Source: Spartobacteria bacterium (lineage in GTDB: Bacteria > Verrucomicrobiota > Verrucomicrobiia > Chthoniobacterales > UBA10450). From it: a DNA stretch of 64,000 nt. Position numbers and translations under genes: made by a program. The stretch lies in the NCBI GenBank assembly GCA_003134765.1, contig PLCM01000035.1, positions 1 to 64,000 on the forward strand, written 5' to 3'. The notes below the pieces were generated by a model, which was not told the DNA's origin, did not search any database, and saw only the letters and a program-made list of their open reading frames with translations. Positions 50,652 to 59,783 of this stretch are shown here, in pieces. Numbering within the stretch: the stretch's first letter is position 1; every line of letters starts with the position of its first letter.

Positions 50652-52442
50652 ATGAAAGCCTCGCTCCTCCCCCGTCACGCCGTAGCCTTGGCGAAGACCG
50701 CCGCGCTCGCGGTCTTCCTAATCGCCGTCCGCCACGCCGCCTTCGCTCAGCAGCAGTCGCCTCCGCCCTTTAGCCAGATCATTGTGTTTGGCGATAGCTA
50801 CTCCGACACCGGGAACGTTCGTGCCCGCGTCATCGCAAAAACCGGCGGCACCGTCGACTATCCCAGCCACAGTTTCAATTTCAGCACCGGCCGGTTCACC
50901 AACGATGACGCCACCAATCCATCTTCGGCCACTTATGCGGGTCTCTGGCACGAACAGCTCGCCGCCACTTTTCTGAACATCCCGGCCGCGACTTACAGCC
51001 TTGGCGGCGGGACCGATTACGCGTTCGGCGGAGCGACCACGAAAGATGGGACCACGGAGGTGACGGTCGTCTCCACGCCATCCGGTGACGTTACGATCAC
51101 GATCGATCACATGGGCAAACAGCTCGACGATTATCTCGCCGCCCACGCGATTGATCCCAACGCTCTCTACGTTCTCTGGGGTGGCATCAACGATCTCTTG
51201 CAGGATGACAGTGCCGGGAGTGTGACGGCGACGGCCGCCCGCGTGACCGCGTTGTTCAGCCGTCTCGCGCACGCCGGCGCCAAATCCATCATGGTGCCCA
51301 ACGTCCCGGCGATCGGCGTCGCTCCAGTGCTTTCGGGAGATTCGGCCAGGGTTAAGTCGCTCAGCGCCGCCATCGCGAATTACCGATCGGAGCTCAGCGC
51401 GGATCTCACCTCGAGCCAGAACACCCTCGCATCGCAAGGCATCACGCCCACCGTTTACCCCGTCGATGTCTGGAGAAACACGATCCGCATTTACAGCAAC
51501 CCCGGAACGGACGGGTTCACCGATACCAGCAATCCCGCCCAGGGAAATTCAAGTGCGAACCCCGATCACTTCTTCTATTGGGATGGCCTTCATCCCACTA
51601 CCGCCGGCCATTATTGGATCGCGAAAGGCGCCTACGACACCCTGACCATTCCGTTCACTCCTCCGGCCCGGGCGCTCAACATTGCGACCCGCGTCTTCGT
51701 TGACACTGGTGAGCGAGTTTGTATTGCCGGTTTTATCGTTACTGGCGACACCTCGAAGAAAGTTCTCATTCGCGGAATTGGTCCATCGCTCGCAGCCAAC
51801 GGCGTCCCGGTCCCGCTGGCCGATCCCACCCTTGCGTTGTTCGACGAAACCGGACACGCACTCATGACGAACGATAACTGGAAGGATTCGCCGCAGGCCG
51901 GCGAGATCATGAACACCGGCATTCCTCCCAAAAACGATCTCGAATCCGCGATCATTGCCACCCTCGCGCCTGGACAATACACCGCGGAACTCGCCGGCAA
52001 TGGCAACGGCACCGGCAACGGTGTGGTTGAAGTTTATGATCTTCAATCCGGCGCCAGCTCCACTCTGGCGAACCTCAGCACGCGCGGCTACGTCGGCACC
52101 GGCGATAACGTCCTGATTGGCGGCCTCATCATCGGGAGCGGCGACAGTCCCATCGTCGTGCTTCGCGCCATCGGACCTTCCCTGGCCAGCTCCGGCATTA
52201 CCAATCCTTTGCCCGATCCCACCATCGAGCTGCACGATGGGAACGGCGCCACCATCGCCTTGAACGACGACTGGAAAACCCCGCAGATCCAGGCCGTGCG
52301 CGCCGTGAACCTCGCCCCGACCGACGACCGCGAATCGGCCATCGTCGCCCCTTTCCTCAGTCCCGGGAACTACACCGCCATCGTCCGCGGCAAAAACAAT
52401 TCGACCGGCGTCGCCCTGGTCGAAGCCTACAGTCTCCAGTAG
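50652..52442 (+). CDS. Secreted SGNH/GDSL hydrolase with two C-terminal repeat domains (paralogue 2)
   Basis: A 596-residue paralogue of the protein at 32905-34674, matching it along the whole length. Block I is QIIVFGDSYSDTGNVRARV, block III YVLWGGINDLLQDDS and block V FFYWDGLHPTTAGHYW. The two C-terminal repeats are STRVFVDTGERVCIAGFIVTG ... KKVLIRGIGPSLAANG and STRGYVGTGDNVLIGGLIIG ... SPIVVLRAIGPSLASSG. Ser replaces part of the hydrophobic sequence after block I, and block III has Ile where paralogue 1 has Ser, both conservative. In the signal-peptide region the codons for HAVALAKTAA coincide with the CGTAGCCTTGGCGAAG palindrome found in spacers. Secreted esterase/lipase activity is expected. 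Confidence 0.9.
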   Translation: MKASLLPRHAVALAKTAALAVFLIAVRHAAFAQQQSPPPFSQIIVFGDSYSDTGNVRARVIAKTGGTVDYPSHSFNFSTGRFTNDDATNPSSATYAGLWHEQLAATFLNIPAATYSLGGGTDYAFGGATTKDGTTEVTVVSTPSGDVTITIDHMGKQLDDYLAAHAIDPNALYVLWGGINDLLQDDSAGSVTATAARVTALFSRLAHAGAKSIMVPNVPAIGVAPVLSGDSARVKSLSAAIANYRSELSADLTSSQNTLASQGITPTVYPVDVWRNTIRIYSNPGTDGFTDTSNPAQGNSSANPDHFFYWDGLHPTTAGHYWIAKGAYDTLTIPFTPPARALNIATRVFVDTGERVCIAGFIVTGDTSKKVLIRGIGPSLAANGVPVPLADPTLALFDETGHALMTNDNWKDSPQAGEIMNTGIPPKNDLESAIIATLAPGQYTAELAGNGNGTGNGVVEVYDLQSGASSTLANLSTRGYVGTGDNVLIGGLIIGSGDSPIVVLRAIGPSLASSGITNPLPDPTIELHDGNGATIALNDDWKTPQIQAVRAVNLAPTDDRESAIVAPFLSPGNYTAIVRGKNNSTGVALVEAYSLQ

Positions 52443-52576
52443 CGGTCCCCCATTTCCTGCCCGCAATGCTTCGCATAGCGATGCAGGCGGGCGCATTCCG
52501 CCGTTCCCGGCACGCCGCCCCGTTCGCGAACGCTTTCGGAGTAGTTTCAACGAAGGCGGCCGCCCTTCCTGTGACT

Positions 52577-52879
52577 TCAGCCTCTTGGGATCCGCGGGAA
52601 CCCGCGCGCTGCATGCCAAAAACGCACGATTTCCAAACTATTGTCGTTGTTGCTTACGCGGTAGATAATCCGGTACGAGTGAAAAATGATTTCACGCAAC
52701 TCCGGATGCCTGAATTCGGGAACGACGCGGCCGCGCTCTGGAAATCTCGTTAGCGAAAGAGCGGCGTCGAGCAACTCATTTCCCATTCGCTCGCCGGCAG
52801 CATTTTGGAGAGCGATATAAGCAACGATCCGCTCGAGATCGCCTAGGGCCCGGGAGGAGAGGAAAACTTTTGTGACCAT
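52577..52879 (-). CDS. ParE/RelE-type toxin
   Basis: A 100-residue protein of the ParE/RelE fold: KVFLSSRALGDLERIVAYIALQN, ALSLTRFPERGRVVPEF, ELREIIFHSYRIIYRV and VRFWHAARGF follow the family line. Known members poison gyrase (ParE) or cut mRNA on the ribosome (RelE). It overlaps the upstream antitoxin gene by 37 bp, the usual order antitoxin then toxin with coupled translation. The RFPERGRVVPE block favours the ParE branch. Confidence 0.88.
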   Translation of the reverse strand: MVTKVFLSSRALGDLERIVAYIALQNAAGERMGNELLDAALSLTRFPERGRVVPEFRHPELREIIFHSYRIIYRVSNNDNSLEIVRFWHAARGFPRIPRG

Positions 52880-53049
52880 GGGGGGATTTGTTTGCGTGCT
52901 TCCTCCAGCGGGACCCGTTCGTCCCGATCCAGGGAAGCCAATCCGTCCTCGACGGCCTGACGGAACTCAAGTTCATAAATGGCATCGACCAGAGTTGCGT
53001 CGGGTGGAAGCTTTTCCGCCACTTCCAAGAGGACTTCCTTTGTGCTCAT
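52843..53049 (-). CDS. Antitoxin of a ParE-type toxin-antitoxin pair
   Basis: A 68-residue protein, STKEVLLEVAEKLPPDATLVDAIYELEFRQAVEDGLASLDRDERVPLEEARKQI, matching the short antitoxins that read LPDDxTxEDIxYxLxVRxxIExGLxDxxxGRxxxHEE and pair with ParE/RelE toxins. No ribbon-helix-helix is evident; the first 20 residues may bind DNA. A GTTGGAC-type heptamer and other repeats lie upstream, but no clear operator is seen. Confidence 0.82.
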   Translation of the reverse strand: MSTKEVLLEVAEKLPPDATLVDAIYELEFRQAVEDGLASLDRDERVPLEEARKQIPPWSQKFSSPPGP

Positions 53050-53490
53050 GATTCACATCATATCGCAACGCAAATCAGATGTAAATGATTCGCAGATTCC
53101 CTCCCTGCCGCGCCATAGCTCGCGAAAACTTTCGGAGTAGTCCCGCATCTGCGGGACGTAGGCGGGTCATTTGTTTGCCCCCTCTTTCAGTTGCTGGCGT
53201 TGCGGCAGTCACTGAGTCGGCGCCGATCCCTGATAACCAATCTCCAATAACGAATAACCCGGCGCGAGGCGCCGCTCCATTCCCCACTCCCTCTTTAGTT
53301 GGACGTTGAATGTTGGACGTTGAGCGTTGGACGTTTTCCCCAGTCCGCCTTCCCTGGCGCGCCGTAGCCCGCGGCACGCCGTAGTCCCGCGATGGCGGGA
53401 CAAAGGCGGCTTGGCGTAGGCGGCCCCATTCCGTCCTCTCATTCGCATTCCGAATTCCGCATTTGTGTTCCTCCGACCTCCCGCCTCCCC
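53050..53490. repeat. Repeat-filled spacer of 441 bp
   Basis: Holds CGCGAAAACTTTCGGAGTAG, CCGCATCTGCGGGAC and GCCGTAGTCCCGCGATGGCG palindromes, AATAACC-type units (53233-53260), a GTTGGAC heptamer run (53300-53333) and TTCCG-type units (53430-53475). I found no gene. Confidence 0.65.
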
Positions 53491-54282
53491 CTACTTCCTC
53501 GTGGCAAGAACCAGGAGCCACTCGCGATCATGCGCGATTCCATCGCCGCTCTTGTAGTTCTTTTCGAAAAAATCGACCCACGTCCGATGCAATTCTTCCC
53601 GGCGCGGGCCGAGCGAGTCCGCCAATGTCTTGGTCGGCCCGTAGTCCGTAGAAAAGATCTCCCAATATTCTTGACCGCTCGATGGTCGGAATATCGAGAT
53701 ATGCTTTTCGAAGCGCAGATCGAACATCTCGCCGAGCAATTCCCGCACGCGATCCTCCTTCCCCCAATCAAACGGATTGGAGGGCGGGGGCGCTGGCTGA
53801 AAGGGCGCCATCATCCGGAACATCGCCCCGAGTCCTCCCTCGGGCGTCCAATTTGCCAGGCCGAGACGCCCGCCGGGCTTCAGCACCCGGCCGAGCTGGC
53901 GCGCCGTCGCTGCATGATCGGGCGCGAACATGATCCCGCACGTCGACGAAACCACGTCGAAAGCGCCCTCGTCGATGCCATCGAGCCGTTCGCAATCGCC
54001 CACCCGATACTCGATCTCGAGCTTTTCCGCGTCCGCGCGCGCCTTCGCCTGCTCGAGCAGCGCCGGAGAGAGATCGAGCCCCGTCACCTTTGCGCCCGCG
54101 CGCGCCGCCCGTTCGGCTACCGCCCCCGTTCCGCAGGCGAGATCGAGCCAGCACTGACCCTCCCGCGGCTTTAGACGGTCAACAATGATCTCATGGATAT
54201 CTGCAATGGTTTCCGTGACGCGCTGATAGGGCCCCGAGCCCCACATCACGCTTTGGCGCTGCTTCAATTCTTCGTAAGCCAT
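53491..54282 (-). CDS. Class I SAM-dependent methyltransferase
   Basis: A 263-residue methyltransferase of the UbiE/COQ5-like type. Motif I is CWLDLACGTGAVAERAARAG, followed by VTGLDLSPALLEQAKARA, CERLDGIDEGAFDVVSSTCGIMF (motif II) and GRVLKPGGRLGLANWTPEG (motif III). The C-terminal cap (GEMFDLRFEKHISIFRPSSG, EYWEIFSTDYGPTKTL) differs from UbiE and probably sets the substrate, which is unknown. It is transcribed alone; the 299-bp spacer downstream of its start region has no other gene. Confidence 0.9.
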   Translation of the reverse strand: MAYEELKQRQSVMWGSGPYQRVTETIADIHEIIVDRLKPREGQCWLDLACGTGAVAERAARAGAKVTGLDLSPALLEQAKARADAEKLEIEYRVGDCERLDGIDEGAFDVVSSTCGIMFAPDHAATARQLGRVLKPGGRLGLANWTPEGGLGAMFRMMAPFQPAPPPSNPFDWGKEDRVRELLGEMFDLRFEKHISIFRPSSGQEYWEIFSTDYGPTKTLADSLGPRREELHRTWVDFFEKNYKSGDGIAHDREWLLVLATRK

Positions 54283-54581
54283 ATTGCGAGCGTACCCAGC
54301 CAGGCATTGGCTGCAATTGCGAGATGTAAACCATGAACGGAGGCGATAACCGGCGCCTCGCGTCGATTCCCCATTTCCGCCTGCCGCGCCGTAGCTTTAG
54401 CGCAGGCGGGCATTCGCCATTTAAATTTCCCTCGTCCCGCCCTTCGTCCCCCATCTAGTCACACTTTCACTGACCGTCGACTCCGTTCCTGCTCCTCGTT
54501 CCCAAACTCTGTTTGGTAACGCCATTGTCCTCGAAGCTCCGCTTCGCCAGACCTCCGACCTCCGACGTCTGACCTCTGGAG
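54283..54581. repeat. Repeat-containing spacer
   Basis: A GCCGTAGCTTTAGCGCAGGC palindrome lies at 54389, and CCTCCGA/CCTCTGA heptamers at 54548-54580 (ACCTCCGACCTCCGACGTCT). No gene is seen. Confidence 0.6.
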
Positions 54582-55340
54582 TCAGCTCTTCGCGCTTCGC
54601 TCCAGATGCGACGCGATCAGCTCGATCTCTTGCCGTGTGAGCCGCGGCTGTTGATCCACAATGTAGGCGACCAGTTTGTCTGCGGTGACAACGCGCGCAT
54701 TCGTCGGCTGCCACTTATTTCGGATTTGCCACTCCCCCACGAAAACGAGAACCGCACTTACCCATTCGTCGACTTTGCAGTCCTCTTTGATGATCCTGCG
54801 CACCTCCGCTGCGTTAGCGACTGCTTGTTTGAGAGAATCCGTTTCCTCTGGCCTGCCATCGATGAATAACCCCTCGCCATTGCGAAACGTAATTTCACCT
54901 CGACCGCTTCGGAACTTCGTCTCGATGGCGAAGACCCCGGCGGGTCCGACCACCACATGATCAATGTTGAAACCGTCTCGAACCAGATCGTGAAAGACGC
55001 GATACCCCGCACCTCGCAGGTCATCGAGGATTTCAGCGACGCGCAATTCGCCTCGTTCTCCGCGATTCAACCGGAGGAAGTCTCGGAAGAGGCGGCGGAA
55101 AAGAATAAGACAGATCCCGGTAGCGATAATGGCGAGACATAGCGTGGCTTTCGGCGACGGCGGCTCGTGAGTCCGAACCCTGTATTCGTCCAGTGCCCAG
55201 AGGATCCACAGAAAAGCTGTTCCGAGGTACACCGGGAGAAATCGGTTATCCAGCAGCCTCTCCTTCTCGTCTCGGAGCGACTGCCCCGGCAGACGTTGAA
55301 CTTTTGGGAGAGGATTCGTTCTCTTTTTCTTAGGGAACAT
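54582..55340 (-). CDS. NERD (nuclease-related domain) protein
   Basis: A 252-residue protein. After a basic stretch, two membrane helices lie at about 33-52 and 65-81 (FLPVYLGTAFLWILWAL and ATLCLAIIATGICLILF). The NERD domain follows: GERGELRVAEILDDLRGAGY, DGFNIDHVVVGPAGVFAIETKFRSGRGEI, a PD-(D/E)XK-like core with Glu, the Asp of NIDH, and ETK. NERD domains occur in nucleases and in putative defence or plasmid-linked proteins. The ATG at 55340 is preferred over 55391. It is divergent from the restriction-modification operon 76 bp away, which hints at a link but proves none. Confidence 0.82.
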   Translation of the reverse strand: MFPKKKRTNPLPKVQRLPGQSLRDEKERLLDNRFLPVYLGTAFLWILWALDEYRVRTHEPPSPKATLCLAIIATGICLILFRRLFRDFLRLNRGERGELRVAEILDDLRGAGYRVFHDLVRDGFNIDHVVVGPAGVFAIETKFRSGRGEITFRNGEGLFIDGRPEETDSLKQAVANAAEVRRIIKEDCKVDEWVSAVLVFVGEWQIRNKWQPTNARVVTADKLVAYIVDQQPRLTRQEIELIASHLERSAKS

Positions 55341-55416
55341 TGCGGTGACCGATGCTGCTAAATCTATGCCAACGGTTGGCTCTTGTCGCAACGGCGTCTT
55401 TCAGTAAAGATTCCGT

Positions 55417-57549
55417 GTGCCTCCAGAGGACTTAAAATCGAGTCTCGCCAAATTCGAAGCCGACTTATGGCAGGCCGCAGATAACCTCCGCGCGAATTCC
55501 AAGCTCGATTCCACGGCCTACTTCATGCCCGTGTTAGGGATTATTTTTCTCCGCCACGCGGCCAATCGGTACGATGCCGCAACCAAACAAATCGAGGCTG
55601 ACCAAGCATCGGGCAGGATGCCCAAGCGCAAAGTGCAGCCTGCTGACTACATCCGTCGTCGCGCTCTCTGGCTGCCCGAAACGGCGCGCTTCGATTACAT
55701 CATGGCACGGGCCACGGTCGACCCCGCCGGCCTACCCAAGCTTGTCACCGACGCGATGACTGCCATCGAGAGGGACTTCGAGCCGCTGACGAATGTCCTC
55801 CCGAAGGACTACGGCATCTTCGAGCCAAAGGTGCTGGAGGAACTGATGCGCCTGTTCAACAGCGACCGAATTAAGAAGGCCACCGGCGATGTGTTCGGGC
55901 GCATCTACGAATACTTCCTCGCCAAGTTCTCCATTCAAAAGGCACACGACAACGGCGAGTTTTTCACGCCTTCGTCGCTCGTGCAGCTCATCGTCAATGT
56001 CATCGAGCCAGACCACGGCACCGTGTTTGATCCCGCGTGCGGCTCGGGCGGCATGTTCGTTCAGTCTAGCCACTTCATTGAGCACGAGGGCGGCGATACC
56101 AACAAGAAGGTCGTGTTTTACGGCCAAGAAAAAAACGGTACTACCATACGGATCACCAAGATGAATCTCGCCGTCCACGGGCTAGAAGGGAAAATTGCGG
56201 AGGCCATCACCTACTACCAGGACGAGCACACCCTTGTCGGCAAGTGTAACTTCGTCATGGCCAACCCGCCATTCAACGTGGATCTCGTCGATGCCGAGCG
56301 TATCAAGAACGATCCGCGCCTGCCGTTCGGCCTACCCGGCGTGAACAAGGACAAGCGCGTCTCCAACGGCAATTACCTCTGGATTTCCTATTTCTGGAGC
56401 TACCTCACCAACAAGGGCCGCGCGGGTTTCGTCATGTCCTCCCAGGCCTCTAGCGCAGGCAATGACGAAAAGACCGTCCGCCAAAAGCTCATCGAGACCG
56501 GCGACGTGGACGTGATGATCTCCATCAAGGGCGGCTTCTTCTACACCCGCACCGTGCCGTGCGAGCTGTGGCACTTCGACCGCAACAAACCCGCTGACCG
56601 CAAGGACCACGTCCTGATGCTCGATGCCCGAAGCATCGGCCAGCTCATGAAGGGCTCGCGCAAGGTCCATGAGTTCACGGCGGAGCAGACGCGCAACCTC
56701 ACCGCCATCGTCTGGCTCTATCGCGGTCGGCGCGATCGCTTCCTCGCGCTCATGCAGGATTATTTCAAACGCCAAGTCGCCGAGTGCGCCGCCGTTCCGG
56801 AGAAAATCGCATCCTTCGACACTGCGCTCGCCGCCCTCGACGCCCCGTTCACCGCTCTCGTCAAGACGGTGAAGACGCTGCCGGACTTGGACGTGGAGGG
56901 AACGCGGGCCCTTACCGAGACGCTGGCCGAACTCCGCGACGGCCGGAAAGCTTGCGACGCCGATTCTAAGGCGCTGCTCGCCGACATCGCGCCCTTCGGG
57001 AAGAAGAGTGGCAAAAATATGCCCGCCACGAACGACCAGCAACACGCGTTTCGCAAATACTTCGACCCCATCGCCGAGCGCGCTAAGGGCCTCACAAGAC
57101 AAGTGGAACTGCTCTACAAGTTCGCGTCGCGCGCCGTCTCCATCGCTGCAGACTTGGCCGCGGACGAAGCGGTGACCCAGACTTATGACCGCCGCGCGAC
57201 CAGCAAGCTAATCAAGCAACTCGACGAACAGCGCCGCGCCGCCGTGGAGCAGCTCAAGCACGCTGTCTATTTTCACCGTCAGATCGTCTGGCTGCAGGAC
57301 CGATTCCCGAAAGCGGAAATGCTGGCCGTGCCCGGCCTGGTCAAAGTCGTCGCACGGAAAGAGATTGAAGCGGCCGACTGGAGCCTTACCCCCGGCCGCT
57401 ATGTGGGTGTCGCCCCGGCGGAAGTGGACGAGGATTTCAATTTCGAGCAGACCATCACGGACATCCACGCCGAACTGGCCGGGTTGAACTCCGAGGCGAC
57501 AGAGTTAGCCGCGAAGATTCAGCAGAACTTGGAGGAGTTGGGCCTATGA
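55417..57549 (+). CDS. hsdM: Type I restriction-modification methyltransferase subunit HsdM
   Basis: A 710-residue N6-adenine DNA methyltransferase subunit. The N-terminal HsdM_N domain (LAKFEADLWQAADNLRANSKLDSTAYFMPVLGIIFL) contacts the target. The catalytic domain has FDPACGSGGMFVQS at 204-217 (SAM motif I) and NPPF at 283-286 (motif IV), with GEFFTPSSLVQLIVNVIEPDHG before it. The C-terminal 200 residues form a coiled-coil extension (ADEAVTQTYDRRATSKLIKQLDEQ) longer than in classic HsdM. The start is a GTG; it overlaps hsdS in ATGA. Together with HsdS and HsdR it forms the complex that methylates or cuts DNA. Confidence 0.95.
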   Translation: MPPEDLKSSLAKFEADLWQAADNLRANSKLDSTAYFMPVLGIIFLRHAANRYDAATKQIEADQASGRMPKRKVQPADYIRRRALWLPETARFDYIMARATVDPAGLPKLVTDAMTAIERDFEPLTNVLPKDYGIFEPKVLEELMRLFNSDRIKKATGDVFGRIYEYFLAKFSIQKAHDNGEFFTPSSLVQLIVNVIEPDHGTVFDPACGSGGMFVQSSHFIEHEGGDTNKKVVFYGQEKNGTTIRITKMNLAVHGLEGKIAEAITYYQDEHTLVGKCNFVMANPPFNVDLVDAERIKNDPRLPFGLPGVNKDKRVSNGNYLWISYFWSYLTNKGRAGFVMSSQASSAGNDEKTVRQKLIETGDVDVMISIKGGFFYTRTVPCELWHFDRNKPADRKDHVLMLDARSIGQLMKGSRKVHEFTAEQTRNLTAIVWLYRGRRDRFLALMQDYFKRQVAECAAVPEKIASFDTALAALDAPFTALVKTVKTLPDLDVEGTRALTETLAELRDGRKACDADSKALLADIAPFGKKSGKNMPATNDQQHAFRKYFDPIAERAKGLTRQVELLYKFASRAVSIAADLAADEAVTQTYDRRATSKLIKQLDEQRRAAVEQLKHAVYFHRQIVWLQDRFPKAEMLAVPGLVKVVARKEIEAADWSLTPGRYVGVAPAEVDEDFNFEQTITDIHAELAGLNSEATELAAKIQQNLEELGL

Positions 57550-58616
57550 CCCGCACCACTTGGGGGGAAATATGCACGCTTGAATACGGAAAGGCGCTCC
57601 GCGACTATGTCCCCGAGCAAACCGAAACAAGTTGCTTTCGCGTGTTTGGAACGAACGGTCCAATTGGTTGGACGGCTCAAAAACTGTCCGATGAAGCTGG
57701 AATAATCGTAGGGCGAAAAGGTGCGTATCGAGGGATTCATTTTTCGCCCGATCCATTTTTTGTCATTGATACCGCTTACTACCTGCGGCCCAAGGACACG
57801 AAGCTGGATTTGGGGTGGGCTTACTACAAGCTATTAACGGTTGATCTTGATCAGGTGGATGTGGGAGCCGCAATTCCCACGACGAACCGAGAAGCGTTCT
57901 ACGGTTTGCCGGTAAGCGTTCCCGAGCCACAAGTTCAGCGCGAGGTGGCCGCGGTCCTCTCCGCCTACGACGAGCTGATTGACAACAACCGGCGGCGGAT
58001 GCGGCTGTTGGAAAGCGCGGCGCGATCGCTGTATCAGGAATGGTTCGTCCGCCTCCGCTTCCCCGGCCATGAACACACCCCCGTCACCAGCGGCCTCCCG
58101 CGAGGGTGGAAGCGCGTACCTTTCGAAGATGCGCTCATCCTGCAGCGTGGTTTCGATTTACCGGAGAGCCGGTGGGAGGAAGGCGATTTCCCGATCTGCG
58201 GGTCTACCGGTATTATCGGGCATCATAAGGAACCGAAAGCCAGAGGACCGGGTGTGTTCACGGGCCGCAGCGGTTCGCTCGGTGTGGTCAATTACGTTGA
58301 TGAAGACTATTGGCCACACAACACGGCTCTTTGGATTCGGGAGTTCAAGAAAGTGACACCGCTCTTCGCTTTGTTTCTGATGCGGGAAATGAATTTGAAG
58401 CAATACAATGGTGGCGCCTCCGTTCCGACGCTTGACCGGAAGGCCGTTCATCGTGTGCCTGTGCCGATTCCGGCACAAATATTCATCACGCTCTTTGACG
58501 AACAGGTGACGCCAATGTTCGCGCAGCTTCGCAACCTGCGACTTCAGAATCAAAAGCTCCGCGCCGCCCGAGACCTGCTCTTGCCGCGGCTGATGAGCGG
58601 GGAGATTGCGGCGTGA
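57546..58616 (+). CDS. hsdS: Type I restriction-modification specificity subunit HsdS
   Basis: A 356-residue specificity subunit with two target-recognition domains. The first runs from the N-terminus to about residue 115, followed by the central conserved helix QVQREVAAVLSAYDELIDNNRRRMRLLESAARSLYQEWFV. The second covers RGWKRVPFEDALILQRGFDLPES through KAVHRVPVPIPAQ, and the end has the conserved helix MFAQLRNLRLQNQKLRAARDLLLPRLMSGEI. The recognised DNA sequence cannot be told from the protein. It is coupled by a 4-bp overlap to hsdM. A 16-bp gap leads to the next gene. Confidence 0.94.
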   Translation: MTRTTWGEICTLEYGKALRDYVPEQTETSCFRVFGTNGPIGWTAQKLSDEAGIIVGRKGAYRGIHFSPDPFFVIDTAYYLRPKDTKLDLGWAYYKLLTVDLDQVDVGAAIPTTNREAFYGLPVSVPEPQVQREVAAVLSAYDELIDNNRRRMRLLESAARSLYQEWFVRLRFPGHEHTPVTSGLPRGWKRVPFEDALILQRGFDLPESRWEEGDFPICGSTGIIGHHKEPKARGPGVFTGRSGSLGVVNYVDEDYWPHNTALWIREFKKVTPLFALFLMREMNLKQYNGGASVPTLDRKAVHRVPVPIPAQIFITLFDEQVTPMFAQLRNLRLQNQKLRAARDLLLPRLMSGEIAA

Positions 58617-58632
58617 TCACGGAAGGTAACCA

Positions 58633-59775
58633 TTGAACTCCCTCGAAAATTACAAGGCCCTTCTTGAACGGTATTTTGGTAACAGCACGGCGACATTCGA
58701 TGCAGCCAGCGGCGCGACGAACAAGGTTATTGGTGCGCTAAACCACACAAACTTCTCCAGTTTCCACTCCACCTTTCTCAGCCGACTCAAACGGCTCGCG
58801 ACCCGATACTCAAGTGCTAATCCAAATAACAGAAATCTTCTCCAAACGCTAAACGAGATCGCCACTGAGAAAAATTGGGAGGGAGCCTATGCCGAAATTG
58901 TGGCCTTGGATTTTCTCAATTCCGAGCAGGACTGGCTTTCGACGCCTATCCAAATCTCAAAAACCGTGCCCGCATCGGCCACTCTTGCAGGAGGGTTTGG
59001 GAGTCAAAACGTCAACTTCGACGGCTACTATGACGATTTTGATGTCTCTTTTGATATAAAGATTCTCGCCGACAAATCGCGGGACATTCTCGATGGAATC
59101 ATGACCGAGGCCAGGACAAGCCTTGGCATCCCAAACGTGGTGATTAGTCCTGAGTATCCGCTGGACTTGGGTTTCGAGTCTTTTCAACAAAACCGACGCA
59201 AACTCCTAAACGAGCTCGTCCAGTCCATCGACGTTACGGCTCGAACGTCGCTTGTGAGCAGTGTCATTGTGCCGGAGTTAAAATTCAGACTGATGTGGCA
59301 AGCAGGGGTTCTCGGCACGGTTGGTACGTATGACCCTTACCAACATGCGGAGAACCAACACACTCTCTTGTTCAAGCATGCAAAGAAGTTTTCGCTGGTT
59401 GGGCCATCGTTGATTGTTTTTGTTTTCTTTCCGTGGTTCAGCGAAAATGTGGTGACGCAATTTGAATCCAGCGGAACCTTTTATCGTGCGTTTTGCCGGC
59501 GGTTCTTTTGTCAGTATAACAAAGACGTCACAGCCGCCAACTCGCTTTTGAAATCCTTCAAGGGCTCCGAGACCATTAGTCAAGTGACCGACAAGCTTAG
59601 TGGCGTCCTTTTCCTAGAAGATACATCAATAGAAAACTCCAATCCCGAAGACCAAAACGTTAAAGGGTTCGCCTACCTCAACCCCAACGCCAAGCATAAA
59701 GTTAGCGGACAATTCCGGGAATACCTTTCCAGTTTGCGCTTCAACGTTGATGACATGGCACACGATAACTATTAG
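58633..59775 (+). CDS. Unrecognised protein with a PD-(D/E)XK-like core, between hsdS and hsdR
   Basis: A 380-residue soluble protein that I cannot assign to a named family. Residues 79-92 (EKNWEGAYAEIVALDF, Glu83 and Glu88 conserved-looking) followed by FDGYYDDFDVSFDIKIL at 129-145 resemble the core of PD-(D/E)XK nucleases, with Asp130, Asp141 and Lys143 as possible catalytic residues. The rest is mixed helix and strand (KLLNELVQSIDVTARTSL, HTLLFKHAKKFSLVGPSLIVFVFFPWF). A TTG start at 58633 gives the shown N-terminus. The base composition is clearly AT-richer than hsdM and hsdR, suggesting a different origin. It is 16 bp after hsdS and 8 bp before hsdR, so it belongs to the operon. A DNA-cleaving or DNA-binding accessory role is inferred. 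Confidence 0.72.
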   Translation: MNSLENYKALLERYFGNSTATFDAASGATNKVIGALNHTNFSSFHSTFLSRLKRLATRYSSANPNNRNLLQTLNEIATEKNWEGAYAEIVALDFLNSEQDWLSTPIQISKTVPASATLAGGFGSQNVNFDGYYDDFDVSFDIKILADKSRDILDGIMTEARTSLGIPNVVISPEYPLDLGFESFQQNRRKLLNELVQSIDVTARTSLVSSVIVPELKFRLMWQAGVLGTVGTYDPYQHAENQHTLLFKHAKKFSLVGPSLIVFVFFPWFSENVVTQFESSGTFYRAFCRRFFCQYNKDVTAANSLLKSFKGSETISQVTDKLSGVLFLEDTSIENSNPEDQNVKGFAYLNPNAKHKVSGQFREYLSSLRFNVDDMAHDNY

Positions 59776-59783
59776 ACACACAC

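Noticed and set aside
52577..53049. Possible HigBA or MazEF pair
   Set aside because: The toxin sequence follows ParE/RelE, and the antitoxin has neither an HTH of HigA nor an AbrB-fold of MazE.
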